In this document: positions 49,640-63,965 of the stretch, in pieces
Layout: each line of letters starts with the position of its first letter
Position numbering within the stretch: the stretch's first letter is position 1
Assembly: GCA_023846275.1 (NCBI GenBank)
Contig: CM043869.1
Location: 37,412,737-37,476,736 of the forward strand
Origin: Vanilla planifolia
Lineage: Eukaryota > Streptophyta > Magnoliopsida > Asparagales > Orchidaceae
Length of the DNA stretch: 64,000 nt
Direction of reading: 5' to 3'
The notes under the pieces: model-generated
Seen by the model: the letters and a program-made list of their open reading frames with translations, nothing else
Told to the model about the DNA's origin: nothing
The model's database searches: none
Translations under genes and position numbers: made by a program

Positions 49640-52600
49640 AGGGGAAGTAGGAGTATAGAGGGTGAGGAGTGTTATGGGTGGGTTTCAGTTTTGTTAAAAG
49701 GTTTAGTTTTACTGAACCTTTGAGATTAGCCACTTGAATGCATTAACTAACATGGTTAACCTAGTGAGCATGCATGTGTGGGACCCACAAGAACCTCCCA
49801 TCGATTTAATGCTCAGGGTTTAGATCAAGGTTACACAGTTTGGGATGTTAGCGAAAATGAGAGAAAGAGAGAGGAGGGAAAATAAATAGAAATATAATAA
49901 AAATAAAATAATGATATAATAAAATAATAATGTAATAATAAAATATAAAAATATGTTAAAAAAATGAAAATGAGAAAAGTTAAGTTAAAAAAAAAGGAAA
50001 TATTTATGAAAGCTTGCAAAAGAAATTATCAGAGTTTAATATTGTTATGATTGATATGGGATTGATTGAGTATAAATAAGAAAATATTAGATATTTCTTA
50101 AAAAGGATAATAATTCTTGTGCATGTATGGCATTGTAAGAAATTAAGGAGAATTGAAAGTCAGAAAAAGAATTCTCCTCTTTGATTCAAGTAGGTAACTT
50201 GATAATTATAATATAAATACACCAATCAATTAATTTTTTGTTTATATAAATAACATGTTTTTTATGTTACTTTTTGTTATGCATTATGAGTATTAGAATA
50301 TTTCTTATGTTATTCTTTTATACATTATGAATAACAGATAGATAATGCAATAAAAATCATGATTAGTATATTTTGTTCACATATTTTTTTTCTTGTATCA
50401 TATTATTTACATTGTTGGAATGTTTAAAATATAAAAAAATAAATTCTTAGAGATATTATCTTCAACATTAGGTGTAGTGATAAACCATAGGATAAAGTTC
50501 TTTAGAATATAACTACTTAGTGGTATTATTTGACATTAGTTTTAATGATAGATTATAGTGTATAAGTTTTTAGACCATACCTATTCATAATTTATCATTC
50601 TATCAACACATGAAGTGAGCATAGGTCTTTGAACTATACTTATATAATGAAATTATATTGAACCCAATAATAGATTATAAGGTATAAGTCTTCAAGCCAC
50701 ACATGAGTAGTGTAAGCATCATAACCTTAAGATACATATATCACATACTAGGTATTCTAACCATACTTTCCTAGTGGCATTAGACACGACGATAGACCAC
50801 AGGGTATAGATCTTTTGAATCATACTTGTCTGGCATTTTGTTTGGATAAATGTTGGCAAGAAGTCATAATGGATATGGTTATGATCCAAAAGATAATAGT
50901 TCAAAGAAAATTGAGCCTGATAATCATATAAAATATTAGAAATAAGAATAAAAGATAAATAAAAATACTAGTATTTATATTTTATTTAATTTCCTTTTGA
51001 TGCATGCATAGCTTATAAAATTATTTCTATCTTATTTATATGGTTTACCAACATGTTTACATTCTTATCTGGTTTCAAAAAGCTATTTCTTTATATTGTA
51101 TTATCTACATTGTTTATCCACTAAGCTCATTAAAGACTTAATAATGTTTACATCATAGGTCATGCATTTACTGTAATAAGAGTTAAGGATTTTGATGACT
51201 TAGAGAAAGATTATATTATTAAGATGTGAGAATGAAGAATGGTTTAGTTGGAGATGAGTTTCTATATTTTTCTTACACTCTATTTTAAATATAAATTTAG
51301 TTATGGACTTAGAATAGTTTGGATAATTTTGTAGTTGTGATATTTTATTTATCTTGATTTTTATTTTATTTATATTGTTTAGTTAGTTAGATTTCAAACT
51401 TTGTCTAACTATTAGATATGTACCTAAGATTTTAGTTTTCTCATTTGTCTATTTATTATTGCTTAAACTCTTATTTAGATTAGCTAAACCAAATTAGTTA
51501 GGCAAAGCTTTAACACATAAGTAGTCAAGAAATATAAATAAGAGCATATGTATAGTAAGAAAAGTTACAATGAAAGAAGAGATCGTTTCCCTTAGAGAAA
51601 TTGAGTATAAGGAGACTAGAACTTCTTTTTAGAAAGTTGATGCATGTTTTATAGCTTAACTTTTTTTTAAAAAGTTCTCTCACGTAACTCCAAGTTTGGG
51701 ATATTTGTAAACAAACCTTGGCAAAACAAGGTTACAATTAGCTATAAATGATTAAATAGTTGAAGTTTATGGAGAGTTATAATTATTTCTTGATGGACTC
51801 ATTGGCAAGAAACCTTAGAAAACCCTCAATAGGCACTATTAGAAACTGTTCTCTTTGGAAAGCTTGGAAGCTACTTGTGAAATAATCTATAATCAAAACA
51901 AAAAATGAAGTAGATTACCTAAAGAGTCGATTATTCTTGAAATTTTTTTTAGTTGACACATGCCAACCTTCTCATGATAAAGGAGAAATGAAACTCGAGA
52001 ATTAAAGTTTTCATTCCTTTCAAATGGAAGAATAGAATGAAAAAGCATTAATAATTAGTTATTTGACATTACAAATAGTGAATAACCTAGCCCTTAAATA
52101 CAAAGGTTAATAGATACAATTGAGGAGTTGGGAGGTTCTCACAATCAATAGAAATAACTTGCTCTTCAAGCTCTAACACTAGTTTCTTAACCTTCATTAT
52201 CTCTTCTTACTAACCCAAATTGTTCTCGTACTATCCTCTCTCTTTCCCTCTCACTTCATTATTTTCTTCTCAATTAGTTAAAGAAATTAAGGCCTAATAT
52301 TACCAACTCATCAAAACCCCTTACATCCCTCATATTTACATTAGAAACCATTTTTTTGCATATCAAAAGGTTGAACCAACTTTATTACTTTCACCATTTT
52401 ACATATCATAGATTAAATTAAGTGTTACAATACTTATCCCAAAAGTAAAGCATGGAAGGACACTTACAAGAATAATAGCAATCAATACATTGATGTGAAT
52501 GTGAGCCTGAAGGTGATGAGAACTAGAATTTTATGTGACCTTTACTTTAATTTTGTTTGATTTATATTTTACAAATAATTCATTTTACATGAATGAAAGA

Positions 52601-53926
52601 GAGAAAATACTTAAATCTTAAAAAATAGGGGATGCCAAGGAAGAAGACTACAAAAATCCCTCAATCAAGAAAAGAACTGGCCTAAGAGTAAGCAAATGAC
52701 TTGCCTCCTTGAGTTGGACTATGGCCCTATTATAATATCCAAAAGATATACAAATTTAAAAAATAATTGTTATGTAATTAGATTGATAATTGGGTCAATT
52801 ATAGTTCACAATTAGGGCAACAAATTTTAAATATCCCCAAAAGGAATCAAATTTATCAATTTATAATTTTAATGGGTGCTATCAATTTTGGTGATTTAAT
52901 TAAATTAGCAAAATATATAACAATAGTCAAAAAAGGATTATGAGTCTTAAAAAATGAGATGTCAACTTTAAATGCTAAAATAAACTTTATTAGTAATACA
53001 ATGGTATCAATTTTATGAAAGTTAGATATGTCTTGATCATAAATCAAAAAGTTGAATTAATATGAAAAACATTATTATATATATAGTATTTTGAAAAGAG
53101 AAAATTATTAAAAATATTAAATGATGTTGAAAATTTTCAAAAATTTTATGGCTTGTAGGGCATTTTAAGTTGATTGTTTTAAAGCATGCCAACAGCTTTT
53201 TAAAAGTAATTTGGATGAACAATTTCAAGAAATATTAGTATGTATTAGGTTTTAATTAAACCTTGATTAAATTTTGATCTTCATAAATCCTAAATCTTAA
53301 ACAACATCAACAAATTTGAAGTAGCATGAATCAATGAAATAGCTACAACCACTAGTAATCTCAAGCAATGAGGAAGGACGAGGAAACGTTTGGGTGAAAC
53401 CTTTTGCTATAAAGAAAAGAAGTGAAGGCCAAGATGGATAGAGGATTTATATAAGGGTTTTGACTGTGCGAGAGGGATTTTTGGGAAAATTATTGAGAGA
53501 GTTAAGTGTTAAGGCTTGTAATAAAAGGGAAGAGAGAAATAGAAAAAATTAGAAAGCATTATTCTTAAAACCAAGAGAGAGCAAACATTACCGTGAGGAA
53601 TTCTCTAAAAATGAGGAAAAGGGAAGTCATGTAGGAGAGGAAGAAAAGAGGGTGCTATAGCTTCTATCTTACAAGGGGAAAAAGTAAGAAAATTTTGGGA
53701 GATTCGAAAGCAAGTCAAGAGAAAGAATTAGAAGAAATTCTTGCTATAATAGTTATTGAAAAAGAAGAAGTGAAGTTGGAGAATTCACCATGCAAGTCAA
53801 GAAGGAAAAGAAAAATGTAAGAGAAGATCTAAGCTTTGGTGAAGTTCATGAAAAAATTGTGTAAGTAATAAACAATCCCTTAGACTTTGTCTCTAGAATG
53901 AGGAAAAGAGGTAAGCATTCTATGTG
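49640..53926. other. AT-rich intergenic DNA after the copia fossil
   Basis: No gene recognised. It holds a ~64-bp degenerate array (50466-50840). Near 53.4-53.9 kb there is a TATA-like TTTATATAAGG followed by a purine-rich stretch, which looks like a decayed retroelement leader running into the 96-bp array. Confidence 0.5.
50466..50840. repeat. Degenerate ~64-bp tandem repeat, about 6 copies
   Basis: Units start at about 50466, 50534, 50603, 50662, 50724 and 50785. They share GATAGAnnATAnGGTATAAG, TCTTTnGAACCATACTT and TAGTGGCATTA-type words. Spacing ranges 56-69 bases. Similar short-period arrays are often found in plant LTR-element non-coding regions (inference). Confidence 0.7.
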
Positions 53927-54590
53927 ATTTTTGATATATCTACTTGATGTTTGCCATAATGTAAACTAGTGACCTTTTTCATATGGTATTGAAAAACTCT
54001 TATAAGAGTTGGTAATCAACGAACTCTTAGTGCACCTGATTAATACTTGTTGTATTTGTAACAAAATTTGTCTTTTAGTATATAAATTTGAAACTCTTAA
54101 TCAAGTGGGCATACTACATAATTTTTAGTATACTTTCTTGATATTTATTGTAAACCAAACTAGCAATCTTCTTCATATGATGTGAAAAAACTTTTATAAG
54201 GGTAAACAATCTATATATTTTTGATATATCTAATTGATGCTTGTTATATTACAATAAAATGTACACTTTAGTATATAAATTTTGAAATCTTAAATGAGTA
54301 GAAAAAATATATAACTCTTGTTGCATATGATTGATATATGATGTGCTAAAATCAAAGGCTCTTAGTATAAAAAAAATTAGTACTATTGAAAGAGTAAGTG
54401 ATGTGCATACTCTTAATGCATTTGATTGATGTTTATACTATTTTAATTAGTGGCCCTTTTGTGTAAAAAAGTAACTTTTAATTAATGAAATATCTATGTA
54501 GTATTTATGTTATATTATGATGTTTGTTTTTCATGTAAAAGTTAAGCTGTTGGTTAAGATTCATAATGTTAATAAGACACATGATTTTTT
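53927..54590. repeat. ~96-bp tandem repeat array, about 7 copies
   Basis: Unit starts at about 53927, 54023, 54121, 54218, 54313, 54409 and 54502 give spacings of 96, 98, 97, 95, 96 and 93. Units share a TTGATnnTT head, a TTTnGTATA middle and an AACTCTTA tail. Odd and even units look more alike than neighbours (1 with 3, 2 with 4), suggesting a ~193-bp two-monomer higher-order unit. The last copy is the most degenerate. Confidence 0.8.
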
Positions 54591-54599
54591 TCCAGAAAT

Positions 54600-57500
54600 T
54601 GTTTGTATATATACTACTTAGTGTTCATCGTGTTATTGGTAATGTAAGGTTTCTTATAGAAATGACTATTGTGCAATTCTTTAATATTGCATATGAATAA
54701 GTTAGGAATATGGGCATGTTTACATTACAAAATTTGGTATGAACAAACTAAGAATGGATTTGAAGCATGTTTTTCAAAGGGGTTAGGATTAATCATTTAA
54801 AGAAGAATAGATAAGTCAAGTAAACTCACAAGATATCATCCTAAATTGAGTAGAGACCATAAGTTATGCACTCGAAGATGAGAGCATCGGCTTGGTCATG
54901 TAAATGCATGAGGTGTGATCCTAGATTGGATAGAGCCCTTAAGTGACCAAGCAAAAGCAAAATTGAGATAATACGTAAAGAATATTTACATGTATTTACA
55001 TGGTTGAAACATATGTTTATTTCCAAATATTTAAATGTATTTGCTTGCTAAGCATGTGTCAATTTACTCAATTTATTTTTAGTTTCAATATTTTAGTTAA
55101 TACAGATGCACTTCACAGGACTCCAAAGATGTAATGAGTGGAATGGCAACATAGTATTTTACTACTTCACTATTGCATTAGATATCATATATTAGGATTT
55201 AAACTATTGATTTTATTAGACGTTGCTGTAATAACAAAAAATATTTGATTTAACTTATGTATGATTTTCTATTTTTGTTCTATCATAAAATAATTAATAT
55301 TTGGATTTGCTATTTTGACATGGATAATATATTTTCTTAATTTCACTATAAGAATGATGAAATTATAGGTTACTATGCATATAGTTTTCAAAAAAATTAT
55401 TTGGGTTGATTTCTTTATAAAAGAACTGCTTATGTTATGTATATCAAATTAACCAAATTTTATAACAAAAAAGAAGTTTTTCAAATATATAGTTTTCTTA
55501 GAAAAAGGTATCATAAATTAGATACCAAAATTGAGATGCTACACTTATTTGCAATACATAGAAAGAATAATGTGTGTTGATGCCATTCAATATGTGTAGG
55601 TGATACAATTCTCACCTTGATAATGGTTTAAATGTCTTGGAAAAGTTTACATACTTTTATGGAAGGGTGTCATGGCCATGCATATGATAAACCTATTATT
55701 AATGATATAATACCCAATTAATAGCGTTTTAGGTTTAAATTTTTTTTCTTGAATTTAATACCACTTTGTGATGAATATATCACCATAAATATAAATAGAT
55801 TCTTACATTGAATAAAATCATATGATGTAACTTCAAATTATCTATTTTACATAAAATCTATGCAACAAAAAATAATAACAAAAACCATGCAACAAAAATA
55901 AAGTATCAACATGACATTTCTTTGTCAATTAATACAATAGAAAATAGTTAAACATTCACCATTTTTGAGGATTCAAAAGAAACAAATTATTTCAATTATT
56001 CAAAAGTCTTAATGAACATAACATAATAGTCTACTTATTATAAAACTATATTATTTGCTATTCATAAGTGTGCTAACTCACTTCATTATTTCTTTAATGT
56101 CCCATGATGTAACTCTATTGCACTTGAAATATTAGCCAAAATAAGTTGAGCTACCATCATAGGCTTAGTAGTCAAAGCCTAACATAATTATATCTATGTA
56201 AAACATTATAAGTTTAAGATCATGCCAAATGATAGATCTCTATATATTTTGATATAACACATTTTTTCATACATTGTAGTAATAACAATAAACAAATCAT
56301 ATATCATGAAATGCCCTTAGTGTTTTTTGTTCCATATGCTTTTAATTTTCCTTAGGAATCACTTTTTATTGCTAATAATTATTTGATCAAAACATATATT
56401 TTTTTCTTTTTGATTTTTTATATCCTTATGTGATTGATCCTCTTATTGCCTTGTTATGGTCATTTGTAATTTTTCTTATTCTCTTTAGCATTAGTAAGCT
56501 TATTGATGCAAGATGATATACTAAAACCTATTTTAACTTATAAACAATTAAGAAATGCTTATTTTCAAATAAGAATTTTCTAATCATCAGACAAGTAAGA
56601 GCTTTCTCAAAAACTAAGGACTTGTACTGATTTTAACACGAGTTATCTTAACTTAAGGAAAATATGATTTAAACACATACACAATCACTCGCATTGGTGG
56701 TAAAGTAGTAAGATACACATACAAGTGGAGTTTGTAGAAGGTCAAACAAGAAATCATATGATCACTTGCATAAGCTAGAAATTTCGATGCGATGACTAAA
56801 TTTTTCAAAATATGAAATAAGTGGTTAAGAACTTTCCTGATGATTTGATGGTTTTGTGAATGTTAGATTAATGGGTTAGAATGTCCCTTTTTGAGCCTTT
56901 TGCTCACCTTCTTAAGGCATCTCCAGAATCATGTTATCAAATTTTTCATGCACAACATGCTTGTGTCACACAAGTTTGGTGACAATAATTCTTTACTTTA
57001 TTCAAAAATATTGATCATCCTATATAACCTGATGAGTATCTTTATTTATAGAGACCTCAAAGATAGATAAGTAATTTGCTAACATAAAAATACAAAATAA
57101 TATTTAAATACCAAAAGACACATTTTAGAATTCTAAAAGATATTTCTTAATTCTAAAGTTAGCATAAATTATAAAAGAAATAATCTAAATAAAATTAATT
57201 TGAAAAAATATTAAATTAATTGAATTAAATAGTTCTTAAGTAGGTTGTGCATTTTGGGTGATCGTAATGACAAGCAACAAAATGGTAGACAGTGCAATCA
57301 GTGTGATGCAAGCAAAGGGCATGATGCTTTCAATCAAAATTTTGGGTAGGCGTGGGTCTGGCAGAACAAAGTGGGTTGGTGAAGGTTGGTGTCTTGGTGT
57401 TGGTCAAAGTAAATTATAGCAGATAGACCAGGTGGTCACGGGTGACTGGTCGACACAGGTCAAGTGGATCAGTCAGGTTCTATGGGTCAATACGAGTTAC

Positions 57501-57890
57501 GTGGGTTGCATGAGGAAGTGTGGACAATGACTATAGTTGTTAACGATGATGATAGATGTCAAACAACTACGGATGACAAAAATTTTCTCAAAACTCAATT
57601 TTAAGTCTTTTTAAAGTAATTTTTAACTAATTTTTGCATCAATAAAATTATAAGATAACTAAAGAGATGACCAATTTGAATATAAAATTGAAAATGTCCA
57701 AAAAGCTATCAATTATTTTCAAATGATTGAAATAAAATTATATATACAAATAACTTGATGAACTAATGAAACCAAACTAAAATATATAATAAATAATGGT
57801 CAACTATAATTGACTCTCACAACGACAGTGATAGCAGCGACTAATAAAAAGTAGAAATGTTAATCCTTTTATGGCTCTAAGTTTAAATAT
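54600..57890. other. AT-rich intergenic DNA
   Basis: No gene recognised. A GC-richer block at 57280-57560 is rich in GGTCA/GGGTC words (GGTCACGGGTGACTGGTC, TCAAGTGGATCAGTCAGG). It loosely recalls the reverse complement of the 66-bp array at 40 kb. Confidence 0.5.
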
Positions 57891-57893
57891 GAC

Positions 57894-58005
57894 TAATACG
57901 CCTCCAAGTAAAATATCTGTGAGATGTATTGGACGATAGTGCTTCATTTAGGGATTTTGATTATCAAACTCCCTTTTTTAATGTCATACACATTATATAT
58001 ATATA

Positions 58006-58075
<70 letters not shown>

Positions 58076-58541
58076 GTGTGTGTGTGTGTATGTGTGTGTA
58101 TGTGTGTGTGTGTTCTACCTTTTTAATGGCATACAATGCATACTGCTGCATCCAATATACATTAAAAAACCATACAATATCCAAATAAGAATGTAACAAA
58201 TGTTATATAATAGATTACTCAATCAATGAGTTCATCAAGTTTTCATGTATTAAGACATATAACTATATATCAAGAATTAAAAAAATACACAATCTAATCA
58301 TATAAGTCATCTACTTTGTTTACTATAATTGTTTGCTTTATTTATCCTTTCTTTGTTTCCCATATTTATGTACATATTCATTTTTAGTAATTTTTTATAT
58401 GCATGCCTTACATGTTAAGTCATGCTATGCTTATATGTTGTTCTAATATGCCTCCACGTAAAATATTTGTGAGATGTATTGGACGATAGTGCTTCATTTA
58501 GGGATTTTGATTATCAGACTCCCTTTTTTAATGTCATACAC

Positions 58542-58595
<54 letters not shown>

Positions 58596-58964
58596 TGTGT
58601 GTGTGTGTGGGTGTGTGTGTGTGTGTGTATTCTATCTTTTTAATGGCATACAATGCATACTGCTTCATCTAATATACATTAAAAAATCATACAATGTCCA
58701 AATAAGAATGTAACAAATGTTATATAATAGATTACTCAATCAATGAGTTTGTCAAGTTTTCATGTACTAAGACATATAATTATATGTCAAGACTTAAAAA
58801 AATACACAATCTAACCGTATAAGTCATCTACTTTGTTTACTATAGTTGTTTGCTTTATTTATCCTTTCTTTGTTTCCTGTAGTTATGTACATGTTCATTT
58901 TTAGTAATTTTTTTATATGCATGCCTTACATGTTAAGTCAAACTATGCTTATATGTTGTTCTAA
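57894..58964. repeat. 550-bp tandem duplication carrying (TA)n(TG)n
   Basis: Copy 1 is 57894-58443 and copy 2 is 58444-58964, both starting TAATAnGCCTCCAnGTAAAA and ending ATGTTGTTCTAA. They are nearly identical apart from the internal TA/TG microsatellite, which is longer in copy 1. Recent unequal exchange or slippage is likely. Confidence 0.92.
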
Positions 58965-61900
58965 CACTTCTCATAGTGCTTCACATGCTTTAATGTCATT
59001 AATTGGATTGCTTTGTCCCATCAAATTAGAGACATCATTACTAGTCAAATTTTGTGTCAACTCTTTCGATCATTCAAATCACTTTTCATTACTATTTTAG
59101 ATCCTAATTAGATTGTTGGGTCTTCTATTGGACCTTTTGATACCCATTAGATTTGACCATCTCTTAAGCATCTGTTATAGACTCATAGCAAAAAATGCTA
59201 AAATTATCAGACTATTCGATCCTCAATTGGATGATCATTGAACCGATCAATCAATGTCTAATAGAGATTTTTATTTATTTTCTATATTTACTTTAGATTG
59301 TCCAATCATTACTTGGAACAACAAATTTCTTTTCCTATAAGTTTTACTCTTTCCCAATTTCCATTCTTAGCGTTCTCATCATCCACCAACATGATCATAA
59401 AAATGTTCAAAACTCTCACACAACCCACACATGCTTTTAAGCTGAAATTTAGTCAAATCCTTTCAAAATAAAAAAAAAAATTAGAAAAAATCACCTTACT
59501 TTCTTAAGTAGGAGCGTCTTATGAATCTTTATAATTTCAATCTCTCCCTTTTTCTCTTGAAATATTTCATGAATTTATTTCCTTCTATTTTCTCCAAATT
59601 AGCAAAACTTCACTAGTAATACACTTTTTCCTCCAAAACACCATGAATACACCTCATAGTCAAAGAATTAAGGGTTTAAAAAAATTAGTACCCTTTTAAA
59701 TGAAAAAATTATAAGAGTTTGTATTCTTTATATTTTTCCATTTTAAATAACTCTCAGGATTCATTAGATTATTTTTAAAGTATACTACACCTTAAGTTCA
59801 TGTTAATAATAGCTTCATGAATTTTGTTGTCAATATTTGATGCTTTTAATAATTTTTATGAAATAATATTATGATTAAAATATAATTAGTTTCTTCATAA
59901 GCTTTAGCCTTTTAGTTTATGATCAGATTACATTGAATTCTAATAAAATCATTATCATTATATCCTTATACTTTAATCTTTCATATTTGACATTCATTTC
60001 CTGCTTTAAGATCATTCATATACTATGATTTTTCTAGTTTTTTTTACAAACAAACGTCCAATGAAAATTGTTTATTTAAAAAAAAATTATAAATTATAAA
60101 TTAATTTATTCACTAATCTTTATGGTATTATAAAGTGGAAGAGTGAGTTCTAATCACGAGATGAAACCTAAGTAAATAGATTGAGCTTGGATATTTGAGT
60201 AATTGGATCTCAATGGTTTGGTTTCAATTGACTGTTCTCAAGGGTTTGGCTTTGAGTAGATAGATCTTAAGTGATTGGGTCTCGATGGTTTTGCTCCACC
60301 AACTTTATCTAATGGATTTGGCCTAGAACAACCATGAGGCCTGTCATTAATGTTTGCTACATAGTTTTGCTATATAGTTTTGCTTTAATATTTGCTAATT
60401 TTGACATCCTCAATAATGGAAGGTGGAAAACACATGAAATACAAATGCCAATATTTGAATCAGTGAAAAAATAGCATGACAAAAAGAAATAAAGTGGCAT
60501 CAAAGTTGGGAATGTATTTCTTTTGGTAAGAAATGATTGGAATATGTGACGATGATGATGCAAATCATCAAAGTATTAGCTTAGCATTACTAGCAATGCT
60601 AGTTCATATAAACCACCATTAGATTAGCTACTTGTTTATCACTATAACTTCAACTAATGCCATTGCTCATGGTTGATTCACAACATATATTTAGATGAGA
60701 GCACATTTAGTGTATTTATTGATCACATCATTAGTGAATCTGTCATAAATCTTATGTGGTCGATGAGATTACCTTGTTTAGAGAGGTGATTTGTCATGAA
60801 CAACATTTCTTGTCTTGAAAGTTCAGTATGACTTAAATATCCTTTTAACAACTATTTGATAATTAGAGTAACCATAGTGTCACTTGTTTAGTTTGTGCTC
60901 AAATATAATTTTCTCTTATGCATGACTAATATTTTCAAAGTGCTTTTTTTATACAATCGTTTAAAATTGTTGTAGAAAGCAAAAGAGCAAGTAGTGCATG
61001 TAAATAAATATCTAAACCATACAAGAGGGTGAGGTGATTGTTATTATACTTTACTTTTTGTTTTGGAAAATATAATTTTATTATTTAACAAGTTTAAAGC
61101 CATTGCATTTGAATCATTAAAAATATTAGCATAACATTTTTTTATGTAATCATCTGGTATGAATACAATACATTAATTGGCAAAAATTTAAGTTCTTGTA
61201 GGAATACCTAATATTTTGTAACTTTGTGTTAGGACTTTTGTACGATGAAACAAGCAAATATTTGTTGGTCGATGTTTATGTTTTTGTTAATTCATTTAAT
61301 TCATTGGCATTCATCTCCATGGAAGAGTAAGTGAATAGTTTAAACATCAGATTATTAGTAATAATGGATGAGGCATTAGCTTTTTCTTACCATATACAAG
61401 CTTATAAAACTTGTTAATTTATTTTACATCAAATTCATTAATATATTATATTTATAGTAGCCCTATGTCTATAACATGGGTGAATATTAAATATATTAGA
61501 TTCAAATGATTATTGTACATATTTGGTGAACTCTTAGAAAAATAATTCAAGATGATATGAAACAAGTGATTGTGTTATTAGTTGTTCTAACTTTTAAATC
61601 ATAATTATTTTATATCTTCAATAATCAAATTATTTTGAAAGGGTTATGAACACATTTGGTTTGATTATACTAGTTGAGAAATTGCAAAACTCATTTTAAA
61701 TATGCTAAATACTACAAATGCATATTTTAACTTTTAAATCTTAACTTTCTAAAATATGTAATATAATATTTTTGTTTAAGCATCCAAAGTAAAGTGATAA
61801 TATTAAGCAAAGATATTTCATATCCTGTTACACAAATAAGTTAATATAAAAGCTATAATACATGGCCAAATTATTTTTCTGAAGATTTTCTTATGTTAAT

Positions 61901-62950
61901 ACCATAAAATATTTAAATAAATGATAAGTGATATATGCTTTGTTTATTATACATTTCTTCAAGTTGAATAGTATATATAATTTTAACAAGTTGAATAAAT
62001 TTTATTAGAAATTAAATATGTATATGTGAAACAAATAAACATTTGTTAATAAGTAGAGAGTTGCCTTATTTTCACAATTTAACTTCTTTTGTAAATTTCT
62101 CATGTGAATTAATATATAGATCATAATAGTTTTTATAATAATCTAAATTATATAAATATATATTATAAATTATGAGATTAAATTATTAGAATTATAATTA
62201 TATATATTTTGATACAATAAAGTAACTTTATTGAGATATGATGTTTATAGATTAAATATTAATAAATTGATATAATTTTGGAATGCATATCATGCATTAA
62301 AAAAAATAAAAATTTTATTTAAATATATCATTCAAAAAAACTCATCAAGAAAAATCTAACATCATTGAGTTTGTAATTTTTATATGTTTAAATAATTAGT
62401 TATAAAGTTTTAAGCAAAAGTGATATGAAAATAGTTTATCAAATTTTTAAAAGAATAATTTATAATTTTTCAACCCAATCATTACTAGCTCAACTGGAGA
62501 TGGGTTTAAATGGTAATTTTTTTCTAGGTTAGAACAAGTTATTAAGAAGAATTAGATAAAAGTGAAGGAGAGAAGTTGGTTGGGTGAGAAAGAGAAGAAG
62601 AAATAAAAGAAAAAAAAGGATTGATTGGAGGATAAAAAAGAGAAAGAACAGCAATAAAAGTGGAGGAATTAGTGTAGAGGTTTAAATCTTCTTACTACAG
62701 CTCAAAAAAAAAGCTTGAAAGCAAAAGGAAGAGAAGAAAAGTGGATTATAACAAGAGGAAAACAAAGAAAATCAAAAGAGTAGTGACTACTTAGAAGTTG
62801 TAATAATTTGGTTTGGTTTTATTAAATTATATTCAATTTTATACAATTTTAGATGCGTTTTAGTTGATATATGAAGCAAGGAGAGTCATAGGAATGTGTT
62901 TGGGATGTTTAGAAATTGTTTGAGTCAAAATCATTAAGATTTGAATAAGA
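58965..62950. other. AT-rich intergenic DNA
   Basis: No gene recognised. Short near-repeats of TCTCAAnGGTTTGGnTT occur at 60.2-60.3 kb and of TATAGTTTTGCT at 60.36 kb. A purine-rich stretch lies at 62.55-62.8 kb. Confidence 0.6.
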
Positions 62951-62959
62951 AAAATTATT

Positions 62960-63550
62960 ATCTAAGTAATATCATACAAGTATGATAGTTTAATCATATT
63001 TTTATCGTTAATTTAAGTTGTCTATAATAAGAGATTGGATTATTGTGACGAGGTATTGTAAAGGCATCAATAAGCTAATCGTATTATATGATGATTATAT
63101 TGGATGTGTTGTAAGTCGAAAAGAGTTGAGTAAGCTATAGGATTAAAGTATGATGAGTTAAATCATGCTTATGATTAGTTAGGTCAGTTAAAGTAAATGA
63201 TTGCATTAGTTTGTTGGGGTATCATATGAGTGCTTATATAAGGGATCAAACCAGTATGATTCGTTTGATCATACTAAATGATTAGTTCAAGTTGGTTGGA
63301 ATTTTAAAGGGATCATATAAGTATAATGTGTAGAATCATATTATATGATCAGTTGGAGGTTGAGAGGTATTGGATCGAGCAAAGCTAATAAGAAAAGAAG
63401 TGAGGATTGTATTGTATTATAAGAAGAATCGTACGATGTACGATATAATGTATAATTAGCAAATAAGAAATGAAGGGTGAGGAGCCACATAAATCGTATA
63501 ATATGATAAGATTATTGTGCTATGCAATTTGATTGGCAAAATAGAAAATA
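62960..63550. repeat. Palindrome-rich degenerate repeat tract, copy 2
   Basis: Words such as ATCATACAAGTATGAT, GTTTGATCATACTAAATGAT, TCATATTATATGATCAG and CGTACGATGTACGAT recur every ~65-110 bases. The style matches 38430-39300, apparently in the other orientation. Confidence 0.45.
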
Positions 63551-63962
63551 GAGAAGGTTTAAGGAAAATAATTTATTAATTTGTGAACAAACATTTTATT
63601 ATGAGAAATATTAGAAAGAAGATGATCAAAAAGATGATTTTATTTTGAATTCATGTAGGTAGACTTGAAAATTATGATTCAGATATACTATTAAATTAAT
63701 GCATATTTATTATTAAATTAAACTACTTTATATGTTATCTCCTATTGCTAATTTTGATACATGACTTGGATAATAATCTAAAATATTGTAAATTGCGTTA
63801 AATATTTATGTTGGAATACATTTAACATAAATGAAAAATAGTTTAAGAATGAAAATTAAATTGGATAAGAAAAAAATAATTAAAAATAATTTTCTATGAT
63901 ATTATCCTCATTTTATATAGTTGGGTATAATTTTGAAGGTTAATATGTTATGACTATCATGA

Positions 63963-63965
<3 letters not shown>

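Noticed and set aside
57924-58713. Open frames through the TA/TG tracts
   Set aside because: Microsatellite translation (IYIY, VCVC) gives open frames without meaning.
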